From Gallaecimonas pentaromativorans (GTDB lineage Bacteria > Pseudomonadota > Gammaproteobacteria > Enterobacterales > Gallaecimonadaceae): DNA of 64,000 bases. Shown here piece after piece: positions 15,385 to 25,112 of the stretch. A program made the position numbers and the translations under genes. The stretch covers positions 1-64,000 of the forward strand of contig NZ_RJUL01000003.1 of assembly GCF_003751625.1 (NCBI RefSeq). The letters are read 5' to 3'. The notes beneath the pieces are model-generated. The model did no database searches, was not told the DNA's origin, and was given only the letters and a program-made list of their open reading frames with translations. Position 1 is the stretch's first letter; the number at the start of each line of letters is the position of its first letter.

Positions 15385-17526
15385 TTACTGGGTTTCACCG
15401 AGGTTTTTTAGCAAAAACGCAAAGATGTCGGAAGCCTCACGGATCTTCATCGCCGTAGGCTTACCGGCGCCGTGACCGGCATTATGTTCCACCCGCAAGA
15501 TGACAGGAGCATTGCCCTGTTGGTCAGCCTGCAAGGTGGCGGCAAACTTGAACGAATGGTATGGCACCACCCGGTCGTCGTGGTCGGCGGTCATCACCAT
15601 GGTGGCCGGATACGCCTGTTTTTTCAGGTTATGTAGCGGCGAGTAAGCATAAAGGTAGGGGAAATCGGCGGCGTTATCGGCGCTGCCGTATTCACTGGTC
15701 CAGGCCCAGCCGATGGTAAATTTCTGAAAGCGCAGCATGTCCAGCACCCCAACAGCAGGCAGCACGGCACCAAAGAGATCGGGGCGCTGGGTGAGCGCCG
15801 CCCCCATCAGCAAGCCGCCATTGCTGCGGCCATAGGCGCCTAATTTGGCCGGGCGGGTGTAGCCCATCTCGATAAGGTACTCGGCGGCGGCAAAGTAGTC
15901 GTCAAAGACGTTTTGCTTTTTCTCCTTCATGCCGGCCTGGTGCCAGGCTTCGCCGTATTCGCTGCCGCCACGCAGGTTAGGCACGGCGTACACGCCGCCA
16001 CGCTCCATCCAGGCGATGTTGGCGGGGCTGAACCTCGGTGTCAGCGGGATATTAAAGCCGCCGTAGGCATAAAGCAGGGTCGGGTTGGCGCCATCGAGCT
16101 TGATGCCCTTTTTATGGGAGATCATCATCGGCACCCGAGTGCCGTCCTTGGAGCGGTAGAACACCTGCTCGGAGACGTAGTCGTCAGGGTTGTAGGCCAG
16201 CACCGGCTGGCGATACACCGATACCCGGTTTTGGTCCATGTCCAGCTTGTAGACGCTCGGCGCCTGGATGTAGGAGCTGAACGAGAAGTACAAGTCGGGG
16301 CTGTTCAGACGGCCATAAAGGCCCGACACCGCGCCTTTGCCCGGCAGCGGCACGGTCTTTAAAAAGGTGCCTTTGCGGTCAAAAATTTTCAGCTCCGACA
16401 AGGCGTCTTTCATGGTCAGCAGCACAAACTGGTGATTAAAAAGGGCGGCGCCGGCGATGGGGTTATCCCCTTGGGGGATAAGGGTCTGCCAGTGGGCCTT
16501 GGCCGGGTGGCGGATATCGATGGCAATGATGCGCCCGCGCGGTGCATCGAGGTTGGTTTGAAAGTAAAATACCGGGCCGTCGTTACCCACAAAGCTGTAG
16601 GACGCTTCCAGGGCCGGCAGCAGCTCCACCACCGGGCCATTGGCCTTTAAATCTTTGTAGAAGAATCGGTTACGAGAATCGGTGCCCTTGGAGACGTAGA
16701 TCAATAGGTAACGGCCGTCTTCCGAGACGTCGGCGCCAAAGCCCCAGTCTTTGTGGTCGGGGCGCTGATAAATAAGCTTGTCGTCACTTTGGCGGGTGCC
16801 GATGCGGTGGTAGTAAAGCTTTTGGTTGTAGTTAACCCCGGACAGGCTGTCGCCCTTGGGCTCGTCGTAGCGGGCGTAAAACACCCCTTTATTGTCCTTG
16901 CTCCACACCGCCGAGGAAAACTTTATCCAACTCAGTTCGTCTTTGAGCGGCTTGCCGGTGGCCACATTCAAAAACTGCCATTGCTGCCAGTCGGAGCCGG
17001 CGCGGGAAATGCCATACGCCAGGGTTTTGCCGTTACCGGACACGGCGTAGCCGGATAGCGCCACGGTGCCGTCGCTGGCAAAGCGGTTGGGGTCCAGCAG
17101 CACCCGGGCGCTGCCCTGAGGGCCGTCCTGCACATAGAGCACGTCCTGGGATTGCAGGCCGTCGTTACGGAAATAGAAAAGGTTGTCACCTTTAAAAAAC
17201 GGCGGCGAGAATTTCTCGTAATTCCAAAGGGTGGTGATGCGTTTTTCTAGCTCCGGGCGCACCTTGATACCGTCAAGGTAGCGCTCAGCCAGGGCCTTTT
17301 CCTTGGCAACCCAATCCGTTACCTCGCTGCTGTCGCTTTCCATCCAGCGGTAGGGGTCGGCCACCTCGGTGCCAAAATAGTTATCCACCTGGTTGCCACG
17401 GCGAGCGGTGGGATACACCAGCGGCTCGGTTTTAGCGGCAGCGGGCGCTGGCTGCGGCGCCGAGGCTTGCTGGCATCCGGCCAGCAGATTGGCAGCAACG
17501 ATAAGGGAAAAGAGGTGTCCTTTCAT
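15385..17526 (-). CDS. Prolyl oligopeptidase family lipoprotein (S9A)
   Basis: Serine peptidase of 713 residues that cleaves small peptides after proline. The N-terminus has a lipobox (LIVAANLLAGC), so it is probably an envelope lipoprotein rather than cytosolic. Residues about 40-430 form the beta-propeller, starting YPTARRGNQVDNYFGTEVADPYRWME. The alpha/beta hydrolase domain has the nucleophile in GAYGRSNGGLLMGAAL, the Asp near TADHDDRVVPYHSFKF and the His near EHNAGHGAGKPT. A clear AGGA ribosome site precedes the start. Monocistronic, and it ends at a palindromic terminator before the tol operon. Confidence 0.93.
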   Translation of the reverse strand: MKGHLFSLIVAANLLAGCQQASAPQPAPAAAKTEPLVYPTARRGNQVDNYFGTEVADPYRWMESDSSEVTDWVAKEKALAERYLDGIKVRPELEKRITTLWNYEKFSPPFFKGDNLFYFRNDGLQSQDVLYVQDGPQGSARVLLDPNRFASDGTVALSGYAVSGNGKTLAYGISRAGSDWQQWQFLNVATGKPLKDELSWIKFSSAVWSKDNKGVFYARYDEPKGDSLSGVNYNQKLYYHRIGTRQSDDKLIYQRPDHKDWGFGADVSEDGRYLLIYVSKGTDSRNRFFYKDLKANGPVVELLPALEASYSFVGNDGPVFYFQTNLDAPRGRIIAIDIRHPAKAHWQTLIPQGDNPIAGAALFNHQFVLLTMKDALSELKIFDRKGTFLKTVPLPGKGAVSGLYGRLNSPDLYFSFSSYIQAPSVYKLDMDQNRVSVYRQPVLAYNPDDYVSEQVFYRSKDGTRVPMMISHKKGIKLDGANPTLLYAYGGFNIPLTPRFSPANIAWMERGGVYAVPNLRGGSEYGEAWHQAGMKEKKQNVFDDYFAAAEYLIEMGYTRPAKLGAYGRSNGGLLMGAALTQRPDLFGAVLPAVGVLDMLRFQKFTIGWAWTSEYGSADNAADFPYLYAYSPLHNLKKQAYPATMVMTADHDDRVVPYHSFKFAATLQADQQGNAPVILRVEHNAGHGAGKPTAMKIREASDIFAFLLKNLGETQ

Positions 17527-17786
17527 GGGTTATTCCTGATGTTGGGAGGCGCCTTTTGGGGCAGCAACAGGGGGCAATAGCCGATTTATTCACGTCCACT
17601 AGCATAACATTGCAAATTTATTCACTGGCGCATGAATATTTTTATGTAGCGCAAATATTAACCAAAAAACTATTTGCATGTTTCAAAAGGGATTTATCAG
17701 AAAAAACACGCCAAGCTGACGTGAACGGAAAGAAGAATAGCCATTTAGCATTAGATTTTCTTATTAGAAATTGCAATTTTTCTCGG
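17527..17786. other. AT-rich intergenic stretch before the small RNA
   Basis: Between the prolyl oligopeptidase start and the small-RNA promoter. About 17580-17780 is clearly more AT-rich than the surroundings (runs such as TGAATATTTTTATG). It probably holds the minus-strand promoter of the peptidase gene (TGTTATGCT, an extended -10-like element, near 17600). A 117-codon plus-strand frame here has no ribosome site or family resemblance and is rejected. Confidence 0.5.
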
Positions 17787-17815
17787 TTGAGAGCCGCCGT
17801 GCAGATCACCATAAT
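17787..17815 (+). promoter_or_regulatory. Strong sigma-70 promoter of the predicted small RNA
   Basis: TTGAGA (17787-17792), exactly 17 bp, CATAAT (17810-17815): five of six matches to each consensus hexamer. It points to the right into a region with no protein gene. Predicted start near 17822. Confidence 0.75.
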
Positions 17816-17821
17816 GCGCAG

Positions 17822-17995
17822 CGTCGGATGGCGGCACCAAGGACTTTGGGTGCCACAGGCTGTCCGGCACTGTTTTGGTAGTGTGATTGATTGGCTATTG
17901 CCCCACTAGGCAATGTCGACGTTGTTCTTCCCTGGACATATTCCTTCCTTCAATGTGGTTGTTTCGCCCGAGGCCAATGCCTCGGGCTTTTTTTT
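17822..17995 (+). ncRNA. Predicted small RNA of about 175 nt, no family recognised
   Basis: Bounded by a near-consensus promoter and a strong intrinsic terminator, with no open frame that fits between. It has several hairpins: GGCACC/GGTGCC at 17833-17854 with GGAC in its loop, CACT/AGTG near 17868-17883, and ATTGCC/GGCAAT at 17897-17914. A C/U-rich single-stranded stretch follows (TTCTTCCCTGG, TTCCTTCCTTC), then the terminator. The pyrimidine-rich part, complementary to purine-rich ribosome sites, plus a terminator with eight U, resembles Hfq-type trans-acting RNAs. I do not match it to 6S, tmRNA, RNase P, Spot 42, GcvB or CsrB. Function is unknown; lies between tamB and the peptidase gene. 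Confidence 0.6.
17966..17995 (+). terminator. Terminator of the predicted small RNA
   Basis: GCCCGAGG, CCAATG, CCTCGGGC followed by eight T on the plus strand; the minus strand has no T-run. It therefore terminates a rightward transcript, for which no protein gene exists. Confidence 0.85.
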
Positions 17996-18010
17996 GCCCC
18001 GCCCTCAGGC

Positions 18011-21000
18011 TCAGAACTCGAACTTGTAGAAGATATCCAGCGCCTGGTTAACGCCGTTGACGGCTTGCAGATAAAGCCGTGGCAGCAGCTCGTAGCGCAG
18101 CTTCACCTCGCCCACCGAGTTAAACACCCCTACCCCGTATTCCAATTGCAGGCCCGGTGCCAGGTAACCGGAGATAGCCACCTGGCTGCTGTCGCCGGAG
18201 CCAGCGGTGTCGATGGTGACATCGGAAAAGCCCACCTTCTCGGCGGCGCCGGTCACCACGCCACCCAGTTGGCTGACCCCGGCCGACAGCAGCATCGACT
18301 GCATCAGGCCGTTGCTGTCGCTGCCCTCTTGGCTGTCGAGCCCCTTGCCGCGCAGCAGATAGGAGAGCTGCTCGCTTTGCTGCATGTCGGGGTCGGAGAA
18401 CAATTCCACCTTGGGACTGGCGGCATCGCCGGTGACCTTGACCCCAACGGTGATGGAGCTGTCCGACAAGGTGTCCTTGTTGCGGATGGCCTCGATGTTG
18501 AGGTTGGGACTGTCCAGGGCCCCGGAGAACAAAATGGAGCCGGTTTGAATAACCAGGTTCTGGCCATAGGCCTTGTAGGTGCCGTCTACCAGGCGAATTT
18601 CACCATTGCCGCGCATGGCCCGGTTCGGGTCTTGGGTAATAAAGAGGGTGCCGCCCAGCTTGGTTTTCAGGCCCATGGCTTCAAGGCGCACGTCCTTACC
18701 CAGCTCCACCAGCACCTTCATGGCAAAAGGCGCGCTGACCGGCTGCGGGGCGATATCCGGGTCATTGGTGATCACCACCACGTCTTTAGACACCGTCACC
18801 GCGCTGGGTGGCAGATCCTTAACCGCAATACGCGCCCAGGGCACCACCACCTTGCCGCTGAGGTTGGTTTCCTGGCCCATGGTCAGGGTCAAGTCCGGGC
18901 TTACCTTAAGCTGGCCGTAGCCGGGGTAACCGGCTTCCAGTTCATTGCCTTTGATATGCAGCTCGCCGCTGATGGGCAGCGCCGCCCAGTCCATGTCGCC
19001 GCTTAGCTGCAACTGGCCGCCGCCAAGCTTGCCGGTGCCGTCGAGTTTGGCCTTGGCACCGTCGATATCGAGGCGGGTATTGAGCTCGCTTAAGGTCACC
19101 ATGTCGCCATCGGTGGTGACGCCGCCACCGGTCAAGGCCAGGTTACCGAAGAACAGCGGCTGGCTGAGGTTGCCCCCCAGGCGTCCTTCGCCGTTGATTT
19201 GCCCGGCAATGCTATACACCTGGGGCAGCAGCGGCGCCAGCCAATCGAGGGTCAGGCCCTTGATGGCCAGGTTCCCGGAAAGCGCTCTGGCCTGCTGCGG
19301 ATCGGTCACCTTGGCATCAAGGCTCAGGGTGCCGAGGGTATCGGAGACAAAGGCTACCTGGCTGGTCAGCGCTTTGTCGTCCATGTCGGCGTCAATGCGA
19401 AGCTGCTGGTAGCCCACCTGGTTTTTACCGGATGTCAGCTCTCCGGGAGTAGTCTCGAAATGAGCCGACACCTTGGGTTTGCTGCCTTGCCAAGTGGCGC
19501 TCGCCTTACCCGACAGCACCGCCTGCCAGTGGAAGTTATCCGGCATAAAGGGTTGCAGGCGAGCCAGTTGCAGGCCAGTGAGGGTCAACCCGGCCTGGCC
19601 GCCCTTGGCCGAGGCGCTGATGGGGTCAAGGCACAGGGCGGCCTGCTGTGAGGCCCAGCAATGCTGGCTGGCGCTAAAGCGCTGATCCTGCCAGGCAAGA
19701 GCCACCGCCTTTTCAAGCTGCCAGTGCTGCAAGGGAGTATCAAACTGGGCGCTCACAAGACTGCCTTGCCAGTTGCTGCCATCAAGGTGCCCGTCCAGGG
19801 CCAGCTCGCCGGCCACCGGCTGGCCTTTGAAGGCCAGGGTCAGGTGGTGATCGCTGCCGCTGCCTTTTAGGGCCAAGCGAATATCGCCAAGGGAGAGCTC
19901 GCTTCCCTGGCGCAGGCTCTCAAGGCTGACCCTCAAAGTGCCGCTGGGGTCCTGGCTCAGGGTGGCGTCGGCATCGAGGTTGAGGTTTTTGGCCATCAGA
20001 TCGTTAAAGCCAAGGCTGTCTGCTGCCAGGCGCAGCTTGAGGCGGGGTTTATCGAGGCTCCCCCCCAACTGCCAGTCGCCCTTGGCGCTGCCACTGGCGC
20101 CAAAGCCGTAAAGGCCGAGGTTATTAAGCGCCAGGTGGCCCTTGATATCGAGGCTATCGGCGAGGCTGCCCTTGGCATCCAGGCTGTTGGGGCCGTTCTC
20201 CAAGGTCAGCGCTACCTTACCGTGCAGCGCTTCATTAAGGGCAACATCGCCACTGAGCGCCAACGGCTGCCCGGCCAAGGTCCCTTTGAGATCAGGCTGG
20301 GCATCGAGCTGCCAACTTGCCCCTTGCAGCTGAAAGTGGCTGGGCAGCTGGCCCGACACCTGGCCTTTGAGGGTGCTTGCCCAAAAGCTCGGGTCGAGGT
20401 TGTTGAGGGCCACCAGCCCCTGCCAGTCCACCCCTTCTTGCCAGCCGAGGCGCCCTTTGAGACTCAGCTTGCCATTGGCCATATCCAGCAGCAGTTGGCG
20501 GATATCCAGATGCGCCAGATCGCCTCCGGCATCGAGGTTGATGGCGGTTTGGGGAATGGCCGGGCCGCTGGCGCGGGTTTCAAGGGTAAGTTGGTACTGA
20601 CCCAGGCTGCCCTTGGCAGCTAGGTTACCCTGCTCCAGATGGTACTGGGGGGCATCGAGGGGCCAGCCAAGGGGCTGCCAGTCAAGGGTCACATCAAAAG
20701 GCAGGGCCGGCTCGAGGACCGCCAGCTTGCCAGCCAGGTTAAAGGTCACCGGCCCCTTGGCGCGGGTATCAAGCTCAAGGTTTGCCAGGGAGCCTTTGGC
20801 ACTCAGGGCCAGGGTTTCGCCGCTAAGCTGGCCGTCCAGCAGCGCCTTTTTAAGATTGGCGGTTAAATCCAGCGACAGTGGGTACTCACCTTTAAGGCTC
20901 AGCTTGCCTTTAAGGAATGCGCCGGCAAAACGGTGCTCAAGGTGCAGGCTGGTAATGCTCAGGTCACTGCCGCTGACGCTGCCAGCAAAGCTCAGCATCG

Positions 21001-21703
21001 GCAGGGCTTCTTTGATATCGCCCTGTTGGAAACGGGTATCGGTCAGCACCATGCCGTCAACGGTGATGGCCATGGGCAAGGTAACAGTGGGCAACGTCAG
21101 GGGCGCATCGCTCGCCGCCTCGGTGGCGGTATCGGCTTTGGGCGCCTCGGCGCTCGGCGCCATTACCAGCGACAAGCCATTGACCTTGGGCCCGTTGACG
21201 GCAAGGCCTTTTTTGTCCCAAATGCCCGACAGGCCAACACTGGTAGCGCCAATTTCCATGCCCGGCACCGACACCTTGATATCACTAAGGTCAGCCTGAT
21301 CCAGCACCACCGTCAGCGGTAGCGTCAAAGGTGTAGACGCGCTATCGCTGTTATCCTCGCTGGCCGGCTGGTCGCTGCCTGACGCAACATCCACCGCCAC
21401 ACCGTTGACCTCAAGGGTGGTGATGCGCAACTTGTCGTCCAGCAAGGCCGAAGGTGCCCAGGCCAGTTTGAGCTCAGTAAAGGCCAGCGCCAGGCCCTCG
21501 GTCTTGTATTGCAGGTTTGTAAAATGCCAGCCGCGGCTGAGATTGCCGTCCAGCATTTCGCCAGAGAGCCCCGGCACGTTGTCCTTGGCCAAAGACCACA
21601 CCCAACGGTTGCCGGTGTCGGTCAGCAAGATACTGGCCGGCAACAACACCAGCAGGGTGAATAACACCAAAAAGACCCAGGCGGCCCACTTTAACCAACG
21701 CAT
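18011..21703 (-). CDS. tamB: Translocation and assembly module subunit TamB
   Basis: Very large (1230 residues) AsmA-like/bridge-type protein anchored in the inner membrane by one N-terminal helix (LKWAAWVFLVLFTLLVLLPASILL), with a long periplasmic beta-groove. It acts with TamA in outer-membrane protein insertion and in phospholipid transport to the outer membrane. The middle is made of repeated beta-rich segments (DLTANLKKALLDGQL, LNNLDPSFWASTL and others). The C-terminal DUF490 domain has VRLEAMGLKTKLGGTL, DGTYKAYGQNLVIQTGSILF, QLSYLLRGKGLDS and the closing barrel-like strand YLQAVNGVNQALDIFYKFEF. Its ATG overlaps the tamA stop by one base. Confidence 0.95.
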   Translation of the reverse strand: MRWLKWAAWVFLVLFTLLVLLPASILLTDTGNRWVWSLAKDNVPGLSGEMLDGNLSRGWHFTNLQYKTEGLALAFTELKLAWAPSALLDDKLRITTLEVNGVAVDVASGSDQPASEDNSDSASTPLTLPLTVVLDQADLSDIKVSVPGMEIGATSVGLSGIWDKKGLAVNGPKVNGLSLVMAPSAEAPKADTATEAASDAPLTLPTVTLPMAITVDGMVLTDTRFQQGDIKEALPMLSFAGSVSGSDLSITSLHLEHRFAGAFLKGKLSLKGEYPLSLDLTANLKKALLDGQLSGETLALSAKGSLANLELDTRAKGPVTFNLAGKLAVLEPALPFDVTLDWQPLGWPLDAPQYHLEQGNLAAKGSLGQYQLTLETRASGPAIPQTAINLDAGGDLAHLDIRQLLLDMANGKLSLKGRLGWQEGVDWQGLVALNNLDPSFWASTLKGQVSGQLPSHFQLQGASWQLDAQPDLKGTLAGQPLALSGDVALNEALHGKVALTLENGPNSLDAKGSLADSLDIKGHLALNNLGLYGFGASGSAKGDWQLGGSLDKPRLKLRLAADSLGFNDLMAKNLNLDADATLSQDPSGTLRVSLESLRQGSELSLGDIRLALKGSGSDHHLTLAFKGQPVAGELALDGHLDGSNWQGSLVSAQFDTPLQHWQLEKAVALAWQDQRFSASQHCWASQQAALCLDPISASAKGGQAGLTLTGLQLARLQPFMPDNFHWQAVLSGKASATWQGSKPKVSAHFETTPGELTSGKNQVGYQQLRIDADMDDKALTSQVAFVSDTLGTLSLDAKVTDPQQARALSGNLAIKGLTLDWLAPLLPQVYSIAGQINGEGRLGGNLSQPLFFGNLALTGGGVTTDGDMVTLSELNTRLDIDGAKAKLDGTGKLGGGQLQLSGDMDWAALPISGELHIKGNELEAGYPGYGQLKVSPDLTLTMGQETNLSGKVVVPWARIAVKDLPPSAVTVSKDVVVITNDPDIAPQPVSAPFAMKVLVELGKDVRLEAMGLKTKLGGTLFITQDPNRAMRGNGEIRLVDGTYKAYGQNLVIQTGSILFSGALDSPNLNIEAIRNKDTLSDSSITVGVKVTGDAASPKVELFSDPDMQQSEQLSYLLRGKGLDSQEGSDSNGLMQSMLLSAGVSQLGGVVTGAAEKVGFSDVTIDTAGSGDSSQVAISGYLAPGLQLEYGVGVFNSVGEVKLRYELLPRLYLQAVNGVNQALDIFYKFEF

Positions 21704-23472
21704 CAGAGTTCAGGCCCCATGGTGAAATGAATGCGCCAGGGCACATGCTCTTCGCTGATCCCAAAGGCCAAATCGATACTGATGGGGCCGATGGGAGTCA
21801 GCCAGCGCACCCCAAAACCGGTGCCCACTTTCCAGTCGTCAAAGCCGGTGTACCTATTGGTGGCGGTGCCAGTATCCACAAAGCCCGCCAGCCGCCATTT
21901 CTCGGCGATGCGGTGGTCGTATTCGAGGCTAAGGGCGGTGGTGTATTTGCCCCCCACCAGTTCGCCATCGGCGTTGCGCGGGGCAATGGTTCTGTAGCCA
22001 AAGCCGCGCACTGTCTGGTCGCCACCGGTGAAAAACCGCAGCGACGGCGGCAGATCGTCGATGGTGTCAACAAACACCGCGCCCTGCTCGGCGCGGGCGA
22101 TGATGCGGCCATTCTGCCCGATGCTTCTGAGCCACTTGGTGCGCCCCCACACCCGCACAAAGTGGGTATCTGAGCCCAGCGCCTCATCGGAGGTTTCGAT
22201 GGTGATTTGCTCGCTGTCGCCCCAGGTCAGGTCAACCCCGCCGCGGGTGCGGGTGCGGTTGAAGGAGACACCGGGGATCACCAAGAACACGTCGTCTTCC
22301 TGGTCAGCCTGCTTATAAGACTCGAACAGGGTGCGCAAGAACAGATCCCGGCTCCAGTCGTTGGTCTTTTTGTCCCAGCGGTGCAGGGCAAAGGTGAGCT
22401 GCTGGCTCTCGGTGTCTTCCTGGTCCAGGTACTGATAACCGCCCTGGAAACTGTAGAACTGGTTGATAGGGTCGCCACGGGGAATGCGGTACTCAAAAGT
22501 GGCTTCCTGGCGCGGCGCCGAGACCGTTAAATCGGTGGTAAAGCTGTGGCCGTATTTGTTTAAAAACGGCTTGGTCCAGGACACCGACGCCCGTGGGCCT
22601 TCGTCTGATGACGCCCCCAGCCCCAGCTCCACCTGGTTATCGGCCTTGGCCCTTAGCCTTAAAATAATCGGGATGCGGTGCTCGCTGTCGGCCTGGTCGA
22701 TAAGCGGGATCACATCCACGTTTTTAAAATACTTGGTGGAGGCCACGCTGCGGCTGACATCGGTGACTTGCGAAGCCTGGTAGGGCTCCCCCTCTTTGAT
22801 GGTGATAAGGGGGTTTAGTAGCTCGCCAACGTCTTCATCACTGTCGATTTTCAAGGCGCCGAAGCGGTAACGGGGGCCGCTGGCAAAGGCGATGTCGACA
22901 TCGCCGGCATGGGCCTCGGGATACACCTTGACTTGGTTGGCCTCAAAATGAGCATCAAAGTAACCGCGCTGCAGAGCCAGGGTCTGAAGGCGGCTCTTGG
23001 TGCTTTCATAGCGGTCGTGGCGCAGCACATCCCCTTCTTTGATGGGCAGCTGCTCAAGGAGGGTTTTGAAAAGTTGGTCATGGTCGGCGTCACCACTCAA
23101 GGTGACCTTGATATGGCGAAAACGCACCGGCTCGCCGGGGGTGACTTCCAGGTGCAGGGTGGCACCATCGAGCTTGCCAAAGGCAATTTGCGGCTGGTAG
23201 TACCCCAGGGCCTGCAAGCCATTGCGAACCGCCTCAGTAATGTCATCCTCATAGCGCCCTACCCGGTCGCTTTTTACCGGCGGCAGTTGCGAGAGGTAAA
23301 TCTCTACGTTGCTTTGCAGCTCGCCGTCAAGGCCGGACACGTCATAGCTGACGTTCTTGACGGCGCTCTTGTCGGCAGCCTCGGCGGCAGGCACCAGCAA
23401 TGCTGCCAGCAGCCCCAAACACAAAATGCGGCGCGCGATGGCGTTGCAATAGGTCACAAACATCCCTGACAC
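21703..23472 (-). CDS. tamA: Translocation and assembly module subunit TamA (Omp85 family)
   Basis: Outer-membrane protein of about 586-589 residues: a signal peptide ending AAEA-ADK, three POTRA domains (about 40-270), and a 16-strand Omp85 barrel. The barrel carries the lid motif TVRGFGYR and a C-terminal strand LAFGISEEHVPWRIHFTMGPEL. Start uncertain: GTG at 23472 (MSGMF) or ATG at 23463; neither has a good ribosome site. It begins 9 bp after ruvB, so it belongs to the same leftward transcript, and translation may depend on ruvB. Confidence 0.94.
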   Translation of the reverse strand: MSGMFVTYCNAIARRILCLGLLAALLVPAAEAADKSAVKNVSYDVSGLDGELQSNVEIYLSQLPPVKSDRVGRYEDDITEAVRNGLQALGYYQPQIAFGKLDGATLHLEVTPGEPVRFRHIKVTLSGDADHDQLFKTLLEQLPIKEGDVLRHDRYESTKSRLQTLALQRGYFDAHFEANQVKVYPEAHAGDVDIAFASGPRYRFGALKIDSDEDVGELLNPLITIKEGEPYQASQVTDVSRSVASTKYFKNVDVIPLIDQADSEHRIPIILRLRAKADNQVELGLGASSDEGPRASVSWTKPFLNKYGHSFTTDLTVSAPRQEATFEYRIPRGDPINQFYSFQGGYQYLDQEDTESQQLTFALHRWDKKTNDWSRDLFLRTLFESYKQADQEDDVFLVIPGVSFNRTRTRGGVDLTWGDSEQITIETSDEALGSDTHFVRVWGRTKWLRSIGQNGRIIARAEQGAVFVDTIDDLPPSLRFFTGGDQTVRGFGYRTIAPRNADGELVGGKYTTALSLEYDHRIAEKWRLAGFVDTGTATNRYTGFDDWKVGTGFGVRWLTPIGPISIDLAFGISEEHVPWRIHFTMGPEL

Positions 23473-23481
23473 AGATAACGG

Positions 23482-24486
23482 TTATTCGCCGCGGCTCAGC
23501 CCAAAGTGGCGATAAGCGCGGTCGGTGGCGATGCGCCCCCTGGGGGTACGCTGCAAAAATCCCTGCTGGATCAAAAACGGCTCCAGCACGTCTTCGATGG
23601 TGTCTTTCTCTTCGCCGATGGCCGCCGCCAGGTTATCAAGGCCCACCGGGCCTCCCAGGAACTTGTCGATAATGGCCATCAGCAGCTTCTTATCCATATA
23701 GTCGAAGCCTTCGTTGTCCACATCCAGCATATCGAGCGCGGCAGCAGCGATGGTGGCGCCAACGCGGCCGTCGCTTTTCACCTGGGCAAAGTCCCGCACC
23801 CGGCGCAGCAAGCGGTTGGCAATACGGGGCGTGCCGCGGCTACGGCGGGCGATTTCCAAGGCGCCGTTGGCGTCCAGCTCCAGATTCAGGTATTGGGCGC
23901 TGCGAGCCACGATGGTGGCCAAGTCCTCTATTTTGTAGAACTCCAGGCGCTGCACTATGCCAAAGCGGTCGCGAAGGGGCGAGGTTAACGATCCGGCGCG
24001 GGTGGTGGCGCCAATCAGGGTGAAGGGCGGCAAGTCCAGCTTGATGGAGCGGGCCGCCGGGCCTTCGCCAATCATGATATCCAGCTGGTAGTCTTCCATG
24101 GCCGGGTAGAGAATTTCTTCCACCACCGGGCTCAGGCGATGAATTTCATCGATAAAGAGCACGTCGTGGGGTTCGAGGTTGGTGAGCATGGCCGCCAGAT
24201 CGCCGGCCTTTTCCAGCACCGGGCCGGAGGTGGTTTTGATGTTCACCCCCATCTCGTTGGCAACGATGTTGGCCAAGGTGGTTTTACCCAGGCCCGGCGG
24301 GCCGAAGATAAGCAGGTGATCCAGCGCCTCTTCCCGGCCACGGGCCGCCTCGATGAAGATCTCCATCTGGGTGCGCACATGGTCCTGGCCTTGGTAGTCG
24401 GCCAGACTCTTGGGGCGAATGGCGCGGTCGATGACATCGTCTTCGCGGTCGGCCTGGGGTTTGATAAGGCGGTCGGCTTCAATCAT
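23482..24486 (-). CDS. ruvB: Holliday junction branch-migration ATPase RuvB
   Basis: AAA+ motor of 334 residues that drives branch migration of Holliday junctions with RuvA. Walker A is [19 protein letters not shown], Walker B is [17 protein letters not shown], sensor 1 is [20 protein letters not shown] (includes the Arg finger), and the winged-helix end has [20 protein letters not shown]. Located 8 bp after ruvA. Confidence 0.98.
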   Translation of the reverse strand: MIEADRLIKPQADREDDVIDRAIRPKSLADYQGQDHVRTQMEIFIEAARGREEALDHLLIFGPPGLGKTTLANIVANEMGVNIKTTSGPVLEKAGDLAAMLTNLEPHDVLFIDEIHRLSPVVEEILYPAMEDYQLDIMIGEGPAARSIKLDLPPFTLIGATTRAGSLTSPLRDRFGIVQRLEFYKIEDLATIVARSAQYLNLELDANGALEIARRSRGTPRIANRLLRRVRDFAQVKSDGRVGATIAAAALDMLDVDNEGFDYMDKKLLMAIIDKFLGGPVGLDNLAAAIGEEKDTIEDVLEPFLIQQGFLQRTPRGRIATDRAYRHFGLSRGE

Positions 24487-24494
24487 GGCTTACC

Positions 24495-25103
24495 TCAGAG
24501 CATCGCCTTGAGGGCGTCGCGGATGATGGCCTCGGAATTCATGCTGTCTTTGGCCACCTTCTTCACCACAGTCTCGGCCTGGGCCGGCTTGTAGCCAAGA
24601 GCCACCAGCGCCGCCATGGCATCATCTCGGGGCGAGCTGGCTGGCGCCACATCGGTGAGCGGCGCCATGTCCAGCACCGGTACCGACAGATCGGCGCCAA
24701 AATCCTTGAGCTTGTCGCGCATCTCCACCAACAGCCGCTCGGCGGTTTTTTTACCGACGCCGGGCAATTTGACCAGGGTGGACATGTCGTTATGATGCAC
24801 CGCCTGCACGAACTGGCCGACGGTCATGTTGGAGAGGATGGCCAGCGCCAGTTTCGGGCCAACGCCATTGGCTTTGATCAGTTGGCGAAACAGTGCCCGC
24901 TCTTCTTTGGTGACAAAGCCAAACAGCAGGTGGGCGTCTTCACGCACAATCAGGTGGGTGTGCAGCACCGCCTTGGCGCCAATCTCGCCGAGGGCGAAAA
25001 ACGACTGCATGGAGCACTGCACTTCATAGCCCACGCCGGCCACATCAATCAAAATCTCCGGCGGCTGCTTGGCTGCCACCAGTCCGGTCAATCTTCCAAT
25101 CAT
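24495..25103 (-). CDS. ruvA: Holliday junction DNA-binding protein RuvA
   Basis: 202 residues. OB-fold N-terminus ([30 protein letters not shown]), helix-hairpin-helix motifs ([38 protein letters not shown]) and a C-terminal RuvB-binding domain ([20 protein letters not shown]). It forms the tetramer on four-way junctions. Second gene of ruvCAB. Confidence 0.98.
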   Translation of the reverse strand: MIGRLTGLVAAKQPPEILIDVAGVGYEVQCSMQSFFALGEIGAKAVLHTHLIVREDAHLLFGFVTKEERALFRQLIKANGVGPKLALAILSNMTVGQFVQAVHHNDMSTLVKLPGVGKKTAERLLVEMRDKLKDFGADLSVPVLDMAPLTDVAPASSPRDDAMAALVALGYKPAQAETVVKKVAKDSMNSEAIIRDALKAML

Positions 25104-25112
25104 AAGCTTCCG

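Noticed and set aside
17556-17909. 117-codon frame in the intergenic region before the small RNA
   Set aside because: No ribosome site, odd composition, overlaps the small-RNA promoter; nothing recognisable.
17822-17995. Predicted small RNA as 6S RNA or CsrB/RsmZ
   Set aside because: Length fits 6S, but the ends do not pair and it has an intrinsic terminator; only about three GGA motifs, too few for CsrB.
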